Positions 46,793 through 59,265 of a stretch of 64,000 nt of DNA are shown here, one piece after another (position 1 is the stretch's first letter; the number at the start of each line of letters is the position of its first letter). The DNA lies in NCBI RefSeq assembly GCF_963583255.1, contig NC_084803.1, positions 7,864,238 through 7,928,237 of the forward strand, read 5' to 3'. The translations under genes were made by a program, and so were the position numbers. This stretch comes from Pyrus communis (Eukaryota > Streptophyta > Magnoliopsida > Rosales > Rosaceae). The notes under the pieces were generated by a model. It was not told where the DNA came from. It saw only the letters and a list, made by a program, of their open reading frames with translations, and ran no database searches.

Positions 46793-47074
46793 GCCTGTGC
46801 TGGCAATTAAAATGAGTTTTTCACATCGTTCTTGATGGCATGGCGCTGCACTTCTAGCTCCTTTGACCTTTTTTTTGTTGTAATATAAAAAAGAAAAATC
46901 TTGACTTTTTTTTTTAACAAATGATGTTATCTATATTAATGGTGGGGAAGTGAGATAAGTCTCACAATAGACTAGCAATAATATAATTCAAATTCGTTTT
47001 TGTTAAAAATTGAACCTAAGACATCTCATTTAGAAGTGATCATACCATTTGACTTAAAAATTCAGATTCTTGCC

Positions 47075-47462
47075 CACGTGTAAGTGGGAGGTTCTTAGTT
47101 AGGAACTTATGAGAGATTTTTCAGTGTACCGAGTACATGAGATGGAACACTACATGTTACCATACAGTATAATGATATGTTGTGTTTTGCATCATGTTTC
47201 GGGCATACTGAAAAATCTCTCATTGTTTAGACTCATGCAGTTGAAGAGTTTGGTAGGAATTTATTAAGATTATTTCCCAGGTGTAAGTGGGAGGTCTTTA
47301 GTTAAGAACTTATGAGAGATTTTTTAGTGTACCTAATACATGAGACAGAACACCACATGCTATCATACAATATAATGATATGTTGTGTTTCGCCTCATGT
47401 TTCGGGCACACTGAAAAATCTTTCTTTGTTTAGACTCATGAAGTTGAAGGGTTTGATACAAA
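47075..47462. repeat. Tandem duplication of a 203-bp inverted-repeat element
   Basis: GTGTAAGTGGGAGG occurs at about 47078 and again at 47281, and the following 180 or so bases are about 85 percent alike by eye. Each copy contains GAGAGATTTTTCAGTGT and, further on, its complement, so each unit can fold back. Confidence 0.75.
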
Positions 47463-47895
47463 TTTAATTATTAATGCATACTTATTGTGTGACTTAACTG
47501 AAATATTTATTTAAGTAGTATGAATATATCGTTGTTTTTCAAAATTAAAAAGAATTTGGATGGTGAATTTGGGAAATGAATTTATCTGTTTTTTGCTCCG
47601 AAATTTAGAAAATGAATTGACACCTTAATTGATGTTAATGCAAAAGATGCGGTTATTAGAAGAGTTTTCATTTTTTGGGGCCAAAAAAAATAGAAGTGGA
47701 AAAAAAAATTGAAAACACCATATCACTCCCTTCTTTCCAGATCAAACTAATCACTCAATTATTAATGTTCTGATCATTCAACTTCCAATCCAATCCAATC
47801 ATGTTGGACCAAATTAATTACTCCGTTCTTAGAAGGCCCTTCTCTGAATCCGAAGAAGCTCCATCGTCATAATCTCGGAAATAGAAAGGAAAATA

Positions 47896-50800
47896 ATGGA
47901 ATTCTTCTTTGGATTGATAATCGGCATTGCCATCGGCATTGGGTTGATCGTAGCTTTTGCTCGGGCAGAGAGAATCCGATCCAAATTTCGTTCAGATTTG
48001 GTAAACTAAATCACAATTAAATTGTTGTTATTATTGTTTTTGATAAAATGTCTTTGTTATTTATGCATGTTTGTTTGGTTTTAATTTTTGTTTATTTGTT
48101 TTTTTTTTTTTGTTAATGTGGATTATTATTTTATTAGGCCAAGACAGTGGCTGCGTTTGCAAGGATGACAGTGCAAGATTCCAGAAAGCTTCTTCCACCT
48201 CAGTATTATCCATCTTGGCTTGTCTTCACAAATCGCCAGAAGTTGAGTTTATTTCACAAACCTTAACTTCTTGTTTCTCTTCATGTTTGCCTTTTGGGTT
48301 TGCATGTCCTGACTCATGAACCACACGTCTCATATTTCAAAATTTAAAATATGTTAATCCTTTGGAAATAATTCTAAGTTGGTTTTGTAAGGTAAGTTTC
48401 TTTTGTGCATATTAGTTTCAATTTGTAAGCTTAAGTGGTTCATTTACTCATCCAGTCTAGGTTGGGTGTTCAGTTCTCCTCTTTCGGTATCGCTTGTATG
48501 AGAGAAATTGCTATATATTCAATGGTAGGGTATGTCCTTCAATACGAATGGGTGGTAGGTGGGTGAAAGACAGGGTTGGGCACGAAAAAGACATAGGTGC
48601 ATTTTTACTCCATGTCTTATAAATTAACGAGAAACAAAAGACTTCGAAGCAGATGTAGATTAGATCAGTTAGCTAGGGTTGTGTGCATGTTCTCTTGCAT
48701 CGAAGTTGAATCCCCTTCTTTATAAGTTACAAATTAGAGCAATCGAGAATATATATCGCAATTTCACGAAAAAAAAAGGTTTTGAACAAGGACCTCTTGT
48801 AACCTCTAATATCATATTAAATGATAATTAGAACTCAAACTATCATGAGATTTTTATATGCTAACAAGAATATCTTTGTGAATTACAGTTGAATTGGCTT
48901 AACCACCATCTTGAGAAGATTTGGCCATACGTTGATGCAGTAATTTTTCTTTTCTGCTCTTTTTTACGCACACTTTTTGTTTCACCTCTTTAATAGTCAA
49001 AATCTTCCTTCGTTTGGGTGCACTTTGATGGAGTAGGCAGCATCAGAGCTGATAAGGAGCAATGTAGAACCGATACTCGAACAATACAGGCCAATGGTCT
49101 TGTCTTCACTCAAATTCTCTAAACTGACCCTTGGCACAGTGGCTCCACAATTCACAGGTAGGGTTCATGCTTACAAGATGGTCTTATACGCCGACTAGAT
49201 TTTGTTGTTGATGCTTATACATGTAGTTGGTACCCGTTAGGAGTTTCAATCGTTGAAGGTGAAAGTGAGGCAGGAGGAATCACTATGGAGTTGGAGGTTC
49301 AGTGGGATGGTAATCCAAACATTGTGCTTGATATTAAAACCAGAGTTGGTCTTGCACTACCTGTACAGGTAATGCTCATCAAATTTATACCTCAAGAAGT
49401 AATTAATAGTATTCACCCTGTTCCTGATATCATACATTCGACTCCCCTCCCTAATATTGCTTTTATAATAGAATAAATATAATAATGTTTCTCGTGTAGT
49501 TTTCTTCAGTGAAATCTAGGTTTGTTTGTTTGGTAAATGAAACATACGGTTTCATGACATGTCTGAGAAGTTGAAGGTTTCATGACATGCATGTCTTAGA
49601 AATTGAAGTATGCCTTATCGTCTTTTTTTTCGGACTGTTCATATAGGTGAAAAATATTGGATTCACTGGGGTTTTCAGGTTAATCTTCAAACCACTAGTC
49701 GGCGACTTCCCTTGTTTTGGAGCTGTTTGTTATTCCTTAAGAGAAAAGGTGTGTGATAAGCTACCGCTATTGCTTTGTAAAATTTCTTGAGGCGGCATAC
49801 TTTTACTTTTGGGAACCGAAGTTTCTGTACTATAGTTTGATGTCATGCATATTTAGAAATGAAAAGCATATACTGACAATTTATAAGTTTTATTATAACA
49901 TTATGTTCATGTATTATCGTTTGATATCATATTTCTTGTGCCTATGCCTGCAGAAAAAGCTGGATTTTGTGTTTAAAATTTCTGGTGGTGATATATCATC
50001 TATTCCCGGCGTTTCTGATGCTATTGAGGTTTGAGCAAGTTTTTTCCTTTGTGTATCCTAGTTTCTCTTACTATCAGAACCTTAATGGCCCCCGTGATTT
50101 CTACATTCTGCATGAAAAATTGTGGCATGCTGACGTTGCTATGTAATGAAATTGTCATTTTATTTCAGGAAACGATACGAGATGCTATTGAAGATTGTAT
50201 AACTTGGCCAGTACGTAATATTATACCGATAATACCTGGAGATTATAGGTATACTTAATTCAAACTGTAGATTTTTTCTTGAACATATTTCTCATTCATA
50301 AAGTTTCAGATTCCATCTGCTAGTTTATATTCCTCGGATAAAATTTTGTTTATGTGACAGTGCCTTGGAGTTGAAGCCAGTCGGAATGTTAGATGTGAAG
50401 CTTGTGGAAGCTAAGGAGTTGACAAACAAGGACCTTGTTGGAAAATCAGATCCTTTTGCTGTGATATTCATACGTCCACTTCGTGACAGAATGAAAACCA
50501 GCAAAGTCATTGTAAGACAGCTCATGTTTCTCTAAAGTATGTATGATTTTCCCTTATCTGAATATGTAAAAATATTTATCATATACTACAGGACAACGAT
50601 TTGAATCCAATCTGGAATGAGCACTTTGAGTTCATTGTTGAAGATACATCGACTCAAAACTTGACGATAAGAGTTTTTGACGACGAAGGACTTCAGGCTG
50701 CAGAGCTCATTGGCTGTGCTCAAGTGCAACTGAGTCAGCTTGAGCCTGGTAAAGTGAAGGATCTGTGGTTAAAGTTGGTGAAGGATTTGGAGATCCAGAG

Positions 50801-52321
50801 AGATGCTAAATACAGGGGTCAGGTTAGAATGGGATTTACTTTCAAACGCATACAAGAATGGAAAAGGATTGTTCAGTACTGAGTACTCATCCCCAACACA
50901 TGTTACAATATTGTCAATACTTTGTTCATATTTGGTCCAAATTTGGCAAATCGACAATGTAGCAGATAGTGGATTAGTAACTGATATTGGCTATTAGCTA
51001 ATGACTCCCCTATAAAAAAATGTACATTTTAGGGGTGTTCAGCAATTCCAAACCACTGATAATTAGCGAATCTGCATACGAAAAATGAAGAGATTAGCTG
51101 GTACCGATAACCAATCTACAGTAATCTTCTGATATTTGATATTTGATCAAAGTTTGGTAATATCGACTATGTGAAAAGTATTTTAGATCGGTGTCTGGAA
51201 CCAGCCAATTACTTGACTTAGTGGAAACCGGCATTCAGTTTAGAGTTTAGGGTTTAGGGTTAGTAGAGTTTATAAATCTAAAATGCACATATGTTCTTTG
51301 CCTTAGGTGCACTTGGAGCTGTTATACTGTCCTTTTGGTACAGACGGTAACATCGTAGGCCCGTTCGACCACGACTTTGCGTTGACCTCTTTGGAAAAGG
51401 CTCTTAAGATTGAACCCAGTGGAGCAGATAACTTAGAAAAAATGAAAAAAGCAGCTGCCCAGAAGAAGAAGGATGTGTTTGTGAGAGGAGTGCTATCTGT
51501 CACAGTGATATCTGCAGAAGACTTACCAGTTGTGGATTTTATGGGGAAGGCCGACCCTTTTGTTGTTCTTATTATGAAGAAATCTGAAGCCAAAGCCAAA
51601 ACTAGGGTGAGATTTCAGTTCCCAAATTTGTTTGACTTTGTAATGATTTGGGTCGTGATTTTCACACCTCTTTTTAACTTCTCGCACTTCTCATCTGAAT
51701 ATAAAAAACATAAAATATTCATTTAGAGGGCAGATAAAAATGCCGAAATCGCTACGGAGTCCGTCAATAACCTCTAATTCAGAATTGTATCTTAATTTCA
51801 ATTTATCATTGTCTTATGCTTTTTCAGGTTGTAATGAACAATTTGAATCCAGTTTGGAATCAAACATTTGACTTCATGGTGGAGGATGCATTGCATGAAA
51901 TGTTAATGGTTGAAGTTTGGGACCATGACACTTTTGGAAAGGTAATGTTTCTCCGTACTAGTTTAATTGTGTTAACCTGTTTAATATATAAGACACGATT
52001 GTAACATCATCATACAGTGGTACTCATCTACATATCATAACATGGTTGACGTTGATTTCATACTTTAGAGCATAATATCAATAAATATACAAGTCTCATA
52101 AACACGAGTAGACTAGTATTAACACGATGCAGGGTAAAGCTCACATTGAAAAAAAAATTCTTCTATTCTTGCAGGATAGAATAGGAAGAGTTATCATGAC
52201 ACTAACCAGGGTATTGATGGAAGGGGAATATCAAGACTGTTATCAGCTAGACATTGCTAAATCTGGAAGGATTTATTTGAACCTCAAGTGGGTTGCACAA
52301 CATAAAGTCCGTGATACGTGA
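47896..52321 (+). CDS. SYT4: Plant synaptotagmin (SYT4/SYT5 type) with a damaged exon 2 donor
   Basis: Thirteen exons: 47896-48000, 48138-48242, 48889-48939, 49037-49157, 49241-49368, 49647-49748, 49954-50028, 50169-50248, 50361-50511, 50592-50822, 51307-51606, 51828-51941 and 52175-52321. Joined by homology they give 569 aa, the family length. An N-terminal membrane anchor (about 2-24) is followed by an SMP lipid-transfer domain (about 70-250, with LNWLNHHLEKIWPY), a C2A domain (about 263-370, DNDLNPIWNEHFEF) and a C2B domain (about 430-545). Such proteins tether ER and plasma membrane. All junctions are GT-AG except intron 2: the exon ends CGCCAGAAG and continues TTGAGT, where AAG then GTTGAG is expected. 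As written, the only GT there leaves AA and shifts the frame into a stop in exon 3. Confidence 0.9.
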
Positions 52322-52643
52322 TTTGTATCGTCCTACATTGTTTTTTATTGAGTTGAAGTTGTGATATTTTTCACATGAATATTACACGAAAAAGTATAAG
52401 AAAAAACAAATAAATTATTCATTATTTGCACATATAAATTAGATTTAAGTTATCAGTCAAACCCAAAAGAAAATCTTACAAGTCACATGTAGTTCAGATT
52501 ATTTACAATTTAATTTGTTAACATGTCGAATTGTTAATAACTTAACGGCCTTGTTCTTTCTATTGTAAATGCACAGAAAAATTAGTTAGCTATATAAATT
52601 GCATTCATTTTACTTGTAGCATATTTATCAATCATATTATATC

Positions 52644-53501
52644 CAGTAGCGAAGCCAGAAATTTTCAGCCAGTAGCGAAGCCAGAAATTTTCAGGAGGAG
52701 GGGCGAAATTTAAAAGCGTAATAGGTTCCACAAAAATGTAGACAATCAAATCATTTTAGATAGCAGACAATTTAATGTTGTTCACAGTTTGTCAATACAA
52801 ACAAGTTGTAATTATTGTTGGCAAGATTTCATGTCATGAAATGTCGCATAATAGACTCATTGTCAATAAAAACAAAAACATCCCTCTCAATATAAACAAT
52901 CAAGTTATCACACAACTGTTGTACATCTCTCGCAATGTAAACATCTCTCTTAGTAATATCAAAAACACTCTCACATAATAGGAACACTAATAATATTTTC
53001 CTTACAAAACTTTTGTATATTTGAAACAAGCCCTCAAAGTCACCATTTCTCAAGAATTAAAAGAAAATAAGATGAAATAATTTTAAATACCGGAAATAAT
53101 AACAAGAATTAAAGAAGAACAATTACAAACGTCAACCTTTGTTTTTTAATAATCTAAACAAATGAGAGAGACGGAAGAGAATTAAAATGGTGAGCTGGTA
53201 GTGCGGTTGGGAAAGAAAACCACATCAATAAAATTAAAAATTAAAAATTAAAAAGAAACTAAAGGAGCCCACCGAACTGAACCGTTTCATTAAAAGGAAC
53301 ACTGAGTTTTATAAAAGGTAAATGATGCTGTCTAAACAAGACCAGGTTGTCTTTTTCCCTTGAAACCAAAACCCAGTAGCGAAACGCACCTATATCAGCA
53401 GGTTTAGAAGATTGAAGGGGCGAAATTCTCACTCTTATTGGCGATTTCCGATGACCGGAGGGGCGCCCGCCCCTCCTTGCTCCTCTGTAGCTTCGCTAGT
53501 G
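52644..53501. mobile_element. Non-autonomous hAT-like element, 858 bp
   Basis: The left end CAGTAGCGAAGC and right end GCTTCGCTAGTG are inverted repeats. ATTATATC is duplicated on both sides (52636-52643 and 53502-53509), an eight-base duplication. The left terminus is itself duplicated in tandem (about 25 bases). No transposase frame is visible. Confidence 0.75.
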
Positions 53502-53953
53502 ATTATATCCACCACTTTTTTCTGTCAATTATTTTTACCTATTGTTTACTAAATTGAGGATATTTTTGTTATTTTGGTCCTTTGTTGACAAAGATTTTTC
53601 ACAAAATAACCAAAATAATTGATGGTAGACAAATTATGAACACTAGCGAACACATACCACTGACCCTTGGGCCAAGCACTTGGTTTTCTTGTAAGGCATA
53701 GTTAATGGGGAAAACCTCATGTTCAACGTAGTGTGCATCTCTGTGTCTATTATTCTCATTCCATGTAAACGAGAGTGACCCATGGAGCATATACAATTAT
53801 GCACCCATTTCACCACCGTCTCTCTCTAGTTGCTGGCATGTGGGTTGAATTCGGTAACCTCCTTTATCTTCACAGTTAGCCATTTCCATATAATTTATAT
53901 TATATGTTATTAGAATTCTTTTTATCGGAAAATGATCTGGCACAGATCTTTTT

Positions 53954-54114
53954 TCTATGGATCCGGAAGATCCCATGATCTTGTCCGTTCATTGTACATC
54001 GTGCGGTCAATTTTCATTAGGTACTATTTATATTTAATTTTAAATTTTAAATAATTTCTGACCGTACGATGTAAAATAAACGGACACGATTACGGAATCT
54101 TCCGGATTCCTAGA
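53954..54114. mobile_element. Fold-back MITE with about 55-bp arms
   Basis: The left arm with GGATCCGGAAGATC and TACATCGTGCGGTCA pairs with the right arm with TGACCGTACGATGTA and GATC-less GAATCTTCCGGATTCC. A related copy lies near 18200-18360. No clear target duplication was found. Confidence 0.7.
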
Positions 54115-54577
54115 AAAAAAAAAAACCATCCTTTCCCCTTTTTATCAATCAAAAATAAAAAATAATATTATTATACTCTTTCATGCATAATTGAAAGAAA
54201 AAATATCCAAAAATAAAATTATGAGCATTAAATAAATTTTGCACAGAAATTTTTTTGCATTTTTTCACTCCACTCTCTTCCGCATCCGACCTTTTTTTTT
54301 TTTTAATATTTTAATTTCCATTCAATTAAAACTCCAGTTTAATTCCAACCTTTTAGTTTACAACCTACACCGCCAGATTGATTTGGTCTGATCGGACAGC
54401 CAGATTGGTTTTACTGAAAAATAATCACGGAAATAAGTAGTAATTAATTCCACTCAAAATTCCAATATGTGTGGTTTGAACGGTTGGTCGGCTCCTGCCC
54501 TTCATAGACTGGTAGTTCCAGGCTCTTTCACCAACACCTGTAACTCACAGAACTTCAAACCCAAGCAAACCAAAACC

Positions 54578-55687
54578 ATGGCCGACGCCACGGAGGAGCA
54601 AGATAACCACCACGTTCATCCGCTGCTAGAATCTCTGAAGAAAGCTTCCAAAGACCTACAGAGCAACCCTATTTCAATCATATACAACAACTACGACATC
54701 AACGCCGCCATTGAGGCACTTCTCGAGCTCGGAACCAAGGCCGACCCCATCATCTCCGGCGACCCAAGTCTCTTCACCCTCAACCAGCTGCTCAGCAACC
54801 TCAAAACCCTTCTCGAAAAGCTCCAAAAGCTGCAGGGTTACGGCCTCCGGTCCCTCCTCCACCGCCAAGTCACCAATTACAAGATTTCCCAAATTGGGTA
54901 CGCCGTGGAAGCGGAGGTTCAGGCGCACATCGATCGGAAGAACGTCTGGGGTTTCGTGAAAACGATGGAGGAGGATTCGGAGGACGATTGGAAAGTTAAG
55001 GCATTGATGATTTTAGAGAACAGATTGAACCAGGGATTCGATAAAGATTACCAAGAACTAATTCTGAGAGCAAAGGTATTTTCAATTCTTGAATTTATTA
55101 CTTGTGATTCAAGTTTTTCTAATCGGGTTCGAGACCGGGCTGCCCTCGCTGTTCTCGCTCTGGTTCAATTCAACAAAGATGTTTTTGTTGGATTGGTTTT
55201 AATGGGTCCGATCGTTCGAGCTTTAATTCAAATGGGTTCGAGCTGTTCGATTCAAGTTCTCACTTGGCTGGTGAAAATCATCAGAACTCCTTTGGTGGAT
55301 GACATCAATGGAGAAATCACAAGAATTATCAGCCTCCTGGGGGCGGATGACATGGCGGTTCGAGCGGCAGCGATGAACTGCGTTCTTGAAATTGCGTTTC
55401 TGGGGAGAGAGGAAGTGATCGAATTGATGCTTGGGGAGGACTTGATCGAGAAGCTCATGAATTTACAGAGGTTGGAGACAAAAATGGAGGAAGGAGAAGG
55501 GAAGTTTCCTTTTTCGAGGTGCGTAGCGGGGTTTGCAGTGCTGGTGGAGGTTGGGCACGGGTTGGAGGAGCAGAGTGAGAAAAGAGGGTTTAAGATGGAA
55601 ATATTGAGGAGAGTGAGGGAGGCCTCTGTTTCTGATGCAGAGGCTGCCTCTGTTGTTGCAGAGGTTTTGTGGGGTTCATCACCTTGA
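54578..55687 (+). CDS. Intronless ARM-repeat-type protein
   Basis: A single exon of 369 codons from the ATG at 54578, chosen because its context AACCATGGCC is strong. An in-frame ATG at 54467 would add 37 residues with no family character. The protein is helical throughout, with repeated Leu-rich helices (for example ARAKVFSIL-like, VRDRAALAVLALVQF and MAVRAAAMNCVLEIAFLG) typical of armadillo-fold proteins. It has no U-box, F-box or membrane segment. The role is unknown; scaffold or partner binding is the usual inference for such proteins. The Ala- and Glu-rich C terminus ends GSSP. Confidence 0.85.
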   Translation: MADATEEQDNHHVHPLLESLKKASKDLQSNPISIIYNNYDINAAIEALLELGTKADPIISGDPSLFTLNQLLSNLKTLLEKLQKLQGYGLRSLLHRQVTNYKISQIGYAVEAEVQAHIDRKNVWGFVKTMEEDSEDDWKVKALMILENRLNQGFDKDYQELILRAKVFSILEFITCDSSFSNRVRDRAALAVLALVQFNKDVFVGLVLMGPIVRALIQMGSSCSIQVLTWLVKIIRTPLVDDINGEITRIISLLGADDMAVRAAAMNCVLEIAFLGREEVIELMLGEDLIEKLMNLQRLETKMEEGEGKFPFSRCVAGFAVLVEVGHGLEEQSEKRGFKMEILRRVREASVSDAEAASVVAEVLWGSSP

Positions 55688-55908
55688 AGTTGGATTTTGT
55701 ACCGTAGTAGCAAATCATTGTATAGAGTTTAGATCTCGTTTATTGAATTCTTGATCAAAGATTTAACAGTCAATTCTTGATCATCGATTCAACGGTCGAA
55801 AATCTCGTTGTATAAGCGTATTTTTAGTGAGGTACGAACCCAAAGAAATGTCTTCCGTCCATCCAGATTCAGGACCTCCATCTGCTTTATGGAAGACAAA
55901 GGAAATTA

Positions 55909-56343
55909 ATGCATGAAACAAGAAGGAATGAATTTGAGAAACATCGGCTGAAGACGGAGGCTTGTTGGCTACTGGGAGTGGGAGCTCATCTACTCAAATA
56001 TCTGTTTCAGCCGCTGAAAGTATACAGTCACCTTCATGTTTTGTTCGAGTTAGGAACATACCGATATGCTCTTATCCAGCTCAATCTGAAGGCCGTTCAG
56101 GAGACTCTGAATTGTTGGAATCCAACTGCAAGAAATTTCAGAAGAACTTTGATCTCGAACTTCCTGCCGATGCATACACTGATGATGAAAGAGAAGGATT
56201 CTTTGTAGACGGAAAGGTTTCTGAAGAACCTAAAGGGGCAAGTTCTCGTTTGAAAAGATTTCCAGAGGTTGTGTGTAATGGTGATGCAAAACATAGTGGA
56301 TATTGTTCTATTTCTGCATCATTAGGAAAAGATTCAGTTTAAT
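55909..56343 (+). pseudogene. Possible captured gene fragment
   Basis: The frame ending at 56342 reads as a plausible protein tail (ELPADAYTDDEREGFFVDG, then SSRLKRFPEVVCNGDAKHSG). A second frame overlaps upstream, so the segment may contain a frameshift or an exon boundary. There is no start, domain or partner exon that I can identify. It could also be the final exon of an unrecognised gene. Confidence 0.3.
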
Positions 56344-59265
56344 TAGTTTATCCGTATAATCTATCAATTCTTAACTCCATCCGACTTCCAAAGCTAACAC
56401 TCCCACCACTATGAATCGCCCCATAACCACCCGTCCTCTCTCTGTAAAAATTTCACCTCACGGTCTCCCACCTGCCATCGAATTTTGCGTTATTTTTCCA
56501 GCGATAAGTCAATGTTGTGTGCTCTCCACCTTCCACTCCCCTGTGCTAGCTTTGATCTCATACGATCCCAATCTGCGCAAGCGTTGTTGTCTGTAAAGAA
56601 AGTTGTCTAAGTGTTTTTAATTAAAAAAATATTTTATGAGGGCCTTTTTATTATTTTTCTAAAAAATTATATTTAAATCAAACTTGGCTAAAAAGGCTTA
56701 TGCCTAAAAATTCAAAGTGTTAACTCCAGCCCAATTAAGGATGAGAAAACTATTAAGACATTGAATTCCTGGGAAATAATTTTCGTAATTCATCTTCGAT
56801 TTATTCAATCTTGTAATTCGCTAGAATATAGGTAACAAAACGATTCAAATATATTTAAAAAATTCAAAACTAGGTAAGTTGACTTGCTATGGATTGGAAG
56901 GCAAGGAACTCAAAGTGCCACACGTTACTGATTTTTTAAGGCATTTCTTATCGCAAAAGCTACCGTAACTACTATTGTATTCATCCTTTTATGTATATTA
57001 GATCGAATTTATTCGATTTCTAAAAACAGTTATTAACTCTTAAGGGATTGTTTGGAAATACTTTCAAAATAACTGAAAGCGTTTTTAAAGAAAATATTTT
57101 TAGATTCCAAAATCACTTAATATGCTTCCTGAAATAAGCACTAGTTACGTGCTTCTTCCAGGAAGCACTTCAAGTGTTTTTCAGGATTCAGTTACGTTTT
57201 TACTAAGGATTGATTCTAACAACACTTTTACAAAAACACTTTCAGTCATTTTAAAAATATTTCCAAACGAACTATAGTTTTATGAGGAAATTTTCACCAA
57301 TGATTATGAATGACTAATTTTTTTCAAGCTTTTCGACCTTGGTTCCGTAGGAACAAATTAGAATAATTGAGAAACAAAATCGTCTAACCTTGTGTTTTCA
57401 TTTTGATAGCCAACAATACATAAGACCATCTCCAAAATAGATGTCAAATTGTAAACATAAAATTTAAATTTGAATGCTTATGTGACAATTTGATTTTTTT
57501 AAAATTTTGTTCACCAAGCGATATGTCAAATTTGAATTATTATTATTACATTATTACTTTTAATATTGTAATATGAATTAAAAAAATAAGAACGACAAAA
57601 ATATTTATCACTAAAAATAGATTTGAAATTGTTGTTAAATTTGACAGCAACTACCTTTACTGTTAATCCATATCATACTACATAGGAATGAAATTTGGTT
57701 GAAAAATACTAATGCTGTCTGTTTTACTGTTATTGCTAATATAAAATTGTTGACTCCACCTTTAAAAATACTCTAAAAGGATCCAAACTTCAAAATCAGC
57801 TGGTAATAAGTGAAGAGGAATTGACTTTACTTGGTAACTTATCTACTAGGTAAAAAATGCATGATAAATTTGTGTACACGTTGAAATTATTGGTAAGAAG
57901 AATATATTTGTCTACTATTTTATATTCATATTCTCTCCTGCCTGCAACATTATTAAAAATGCCAATATTCTCTCTATAAATGACAGCATTCTCTCTATAA
58001 ATGCCATTTTATTTTGTCATGCATACTGTCTTTTCTACCTACAAAATTCAAAAAAGTGTTGCCATTATTTTATTTACATGATTTTGTTGCTGAGTATCTT
58101 TCGTCTTCATTTTATATGGAGTCCTGCCCATATATTTAATTTGTTTCCATTTGTGTTGAAAAAATCAGATTCTTCTAGTTGAAGCTATCCTATGGGAACT
58201 AGGAATATGCAATAAGGGTCCGTTTAATAGGTTGAATGAGATTAGAAGTTATGACTAATATTAGATTAGTAGGACCACGTAAGATAAGATTTGTAATCTA
58301 TGAATAAATATAGGTTAGATAACCCAAATAATTCATAACCCCTTATATTTGATCTGTTTATTTTATATTTTAACACAATAAATAAAGAACTTGACTTAAG
58401 TCCATTGTAATTGATCATAACTCATCCAACCAGTCCACGTACAGACCCTAAAAGCATGAGGGTCCTCCATAGCTTTCAAGTTTATTTTTGATTGGACATG
58501 AGAAAGTGAGAAAGGAAGAGATGGAAATAGAGTTAAAGAGCATAAAATTCTCAACCAATGAACAACTTTAAAATAATTATAATAACGTTAATATTATTGG
58601 AAAAGAAACCTTATTATTTTATAGGTTTCTAATTTCATTTTTAACATACAAGTTGCGAACGTAGTGTAAATCTTTTAGTTATCAAAAATACCCAATTAAG
58701 TTTTAATAAATTTCCTCAACAAAATTAACCCCTCCGCAGATACTTTCTTAAAGATTATGGTATACAAAATAATATTTTTTGTTAATTAGTATTTTTTAAT
58801 TTTTGTTAAAGATTATACTAATTAACAAAAATATTTCAATTTTTGTTAATTAGTATGAAAAACGTTTTTTTTCCCCGCTAATTATTATGAAAATTTGGAG
58901 TTAATTAAAATTGAATTTAGAACGGGACATATAACAGAGAGGGTTTTAAATAATAACAACCAAAACGTTTTCAGTTTTATTTCTATTTTGGTTAACTTCC
59001 CTCTCCCTTCTTTTTCTTCCCAAAGTTTCCGGATTTCTTCATTTTGTTGCAAGAAAACGAGCAGCCCCGCCCCATCCGGGCCTTTCTCTCTCCTCCTCAC
59101 CTAAATACACGCCAGACCCTGTCACCCAGCACTCAAGATCTCAAATTCTCAATACTTATAGGTCGGTGACAGGGCCAAAATATCAAAGATCTAAGGAGGA
59201 GGACCAACCAACCGATCAGATCTTTGAAATTCCTCTGATTTGTCCATCTGGGTTTTGCTGGGTTT
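56344..59265. other. AT-rich intergenic region
   Basis: No gene is supported between the fragment at 56 kb and the DMT gene. It includes one MITE (57047-57272). From about 58920 the sequence becomes pyrimidine-rich, which fits the promoter and leader of the gene at 59266. Confidence 0.5.
57047..57272. mobile_element. MITE of the same family as 19246-19507
   Basis: Left end TTGTTTGGAAATACTTTC and right end GAAATATTT...-type complement (ATTTCCAAACGAAC) form inverted repeats of about 35 bp. The interior also contains the pair CTTCCAGGAAG. No clear target duplication. Confidence 0.7.

Noticed and set aside
50601..50882. Alternative C-terminus of the synaptotagmin by read-through of exon 10
   Set aside because: The frame continues 20 codons into intron 10, but the conserved exons 11-13 follow with good splice sites, so the full-length form is preferred.
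51240..51265. Telomere-like TTTAGGG repeats in synaptotagmin intron 10
   Set aside because: Only about two units; too short to call an interstitial telomeric repeat.
54467..54577. N-terminal extension of the ARM gene from an upstream in-frame ATG
   Set aside because: The 37 residues have no family character and the downstream ATG has the better context, so I start at 54578. The long form cannot be fully excluded.
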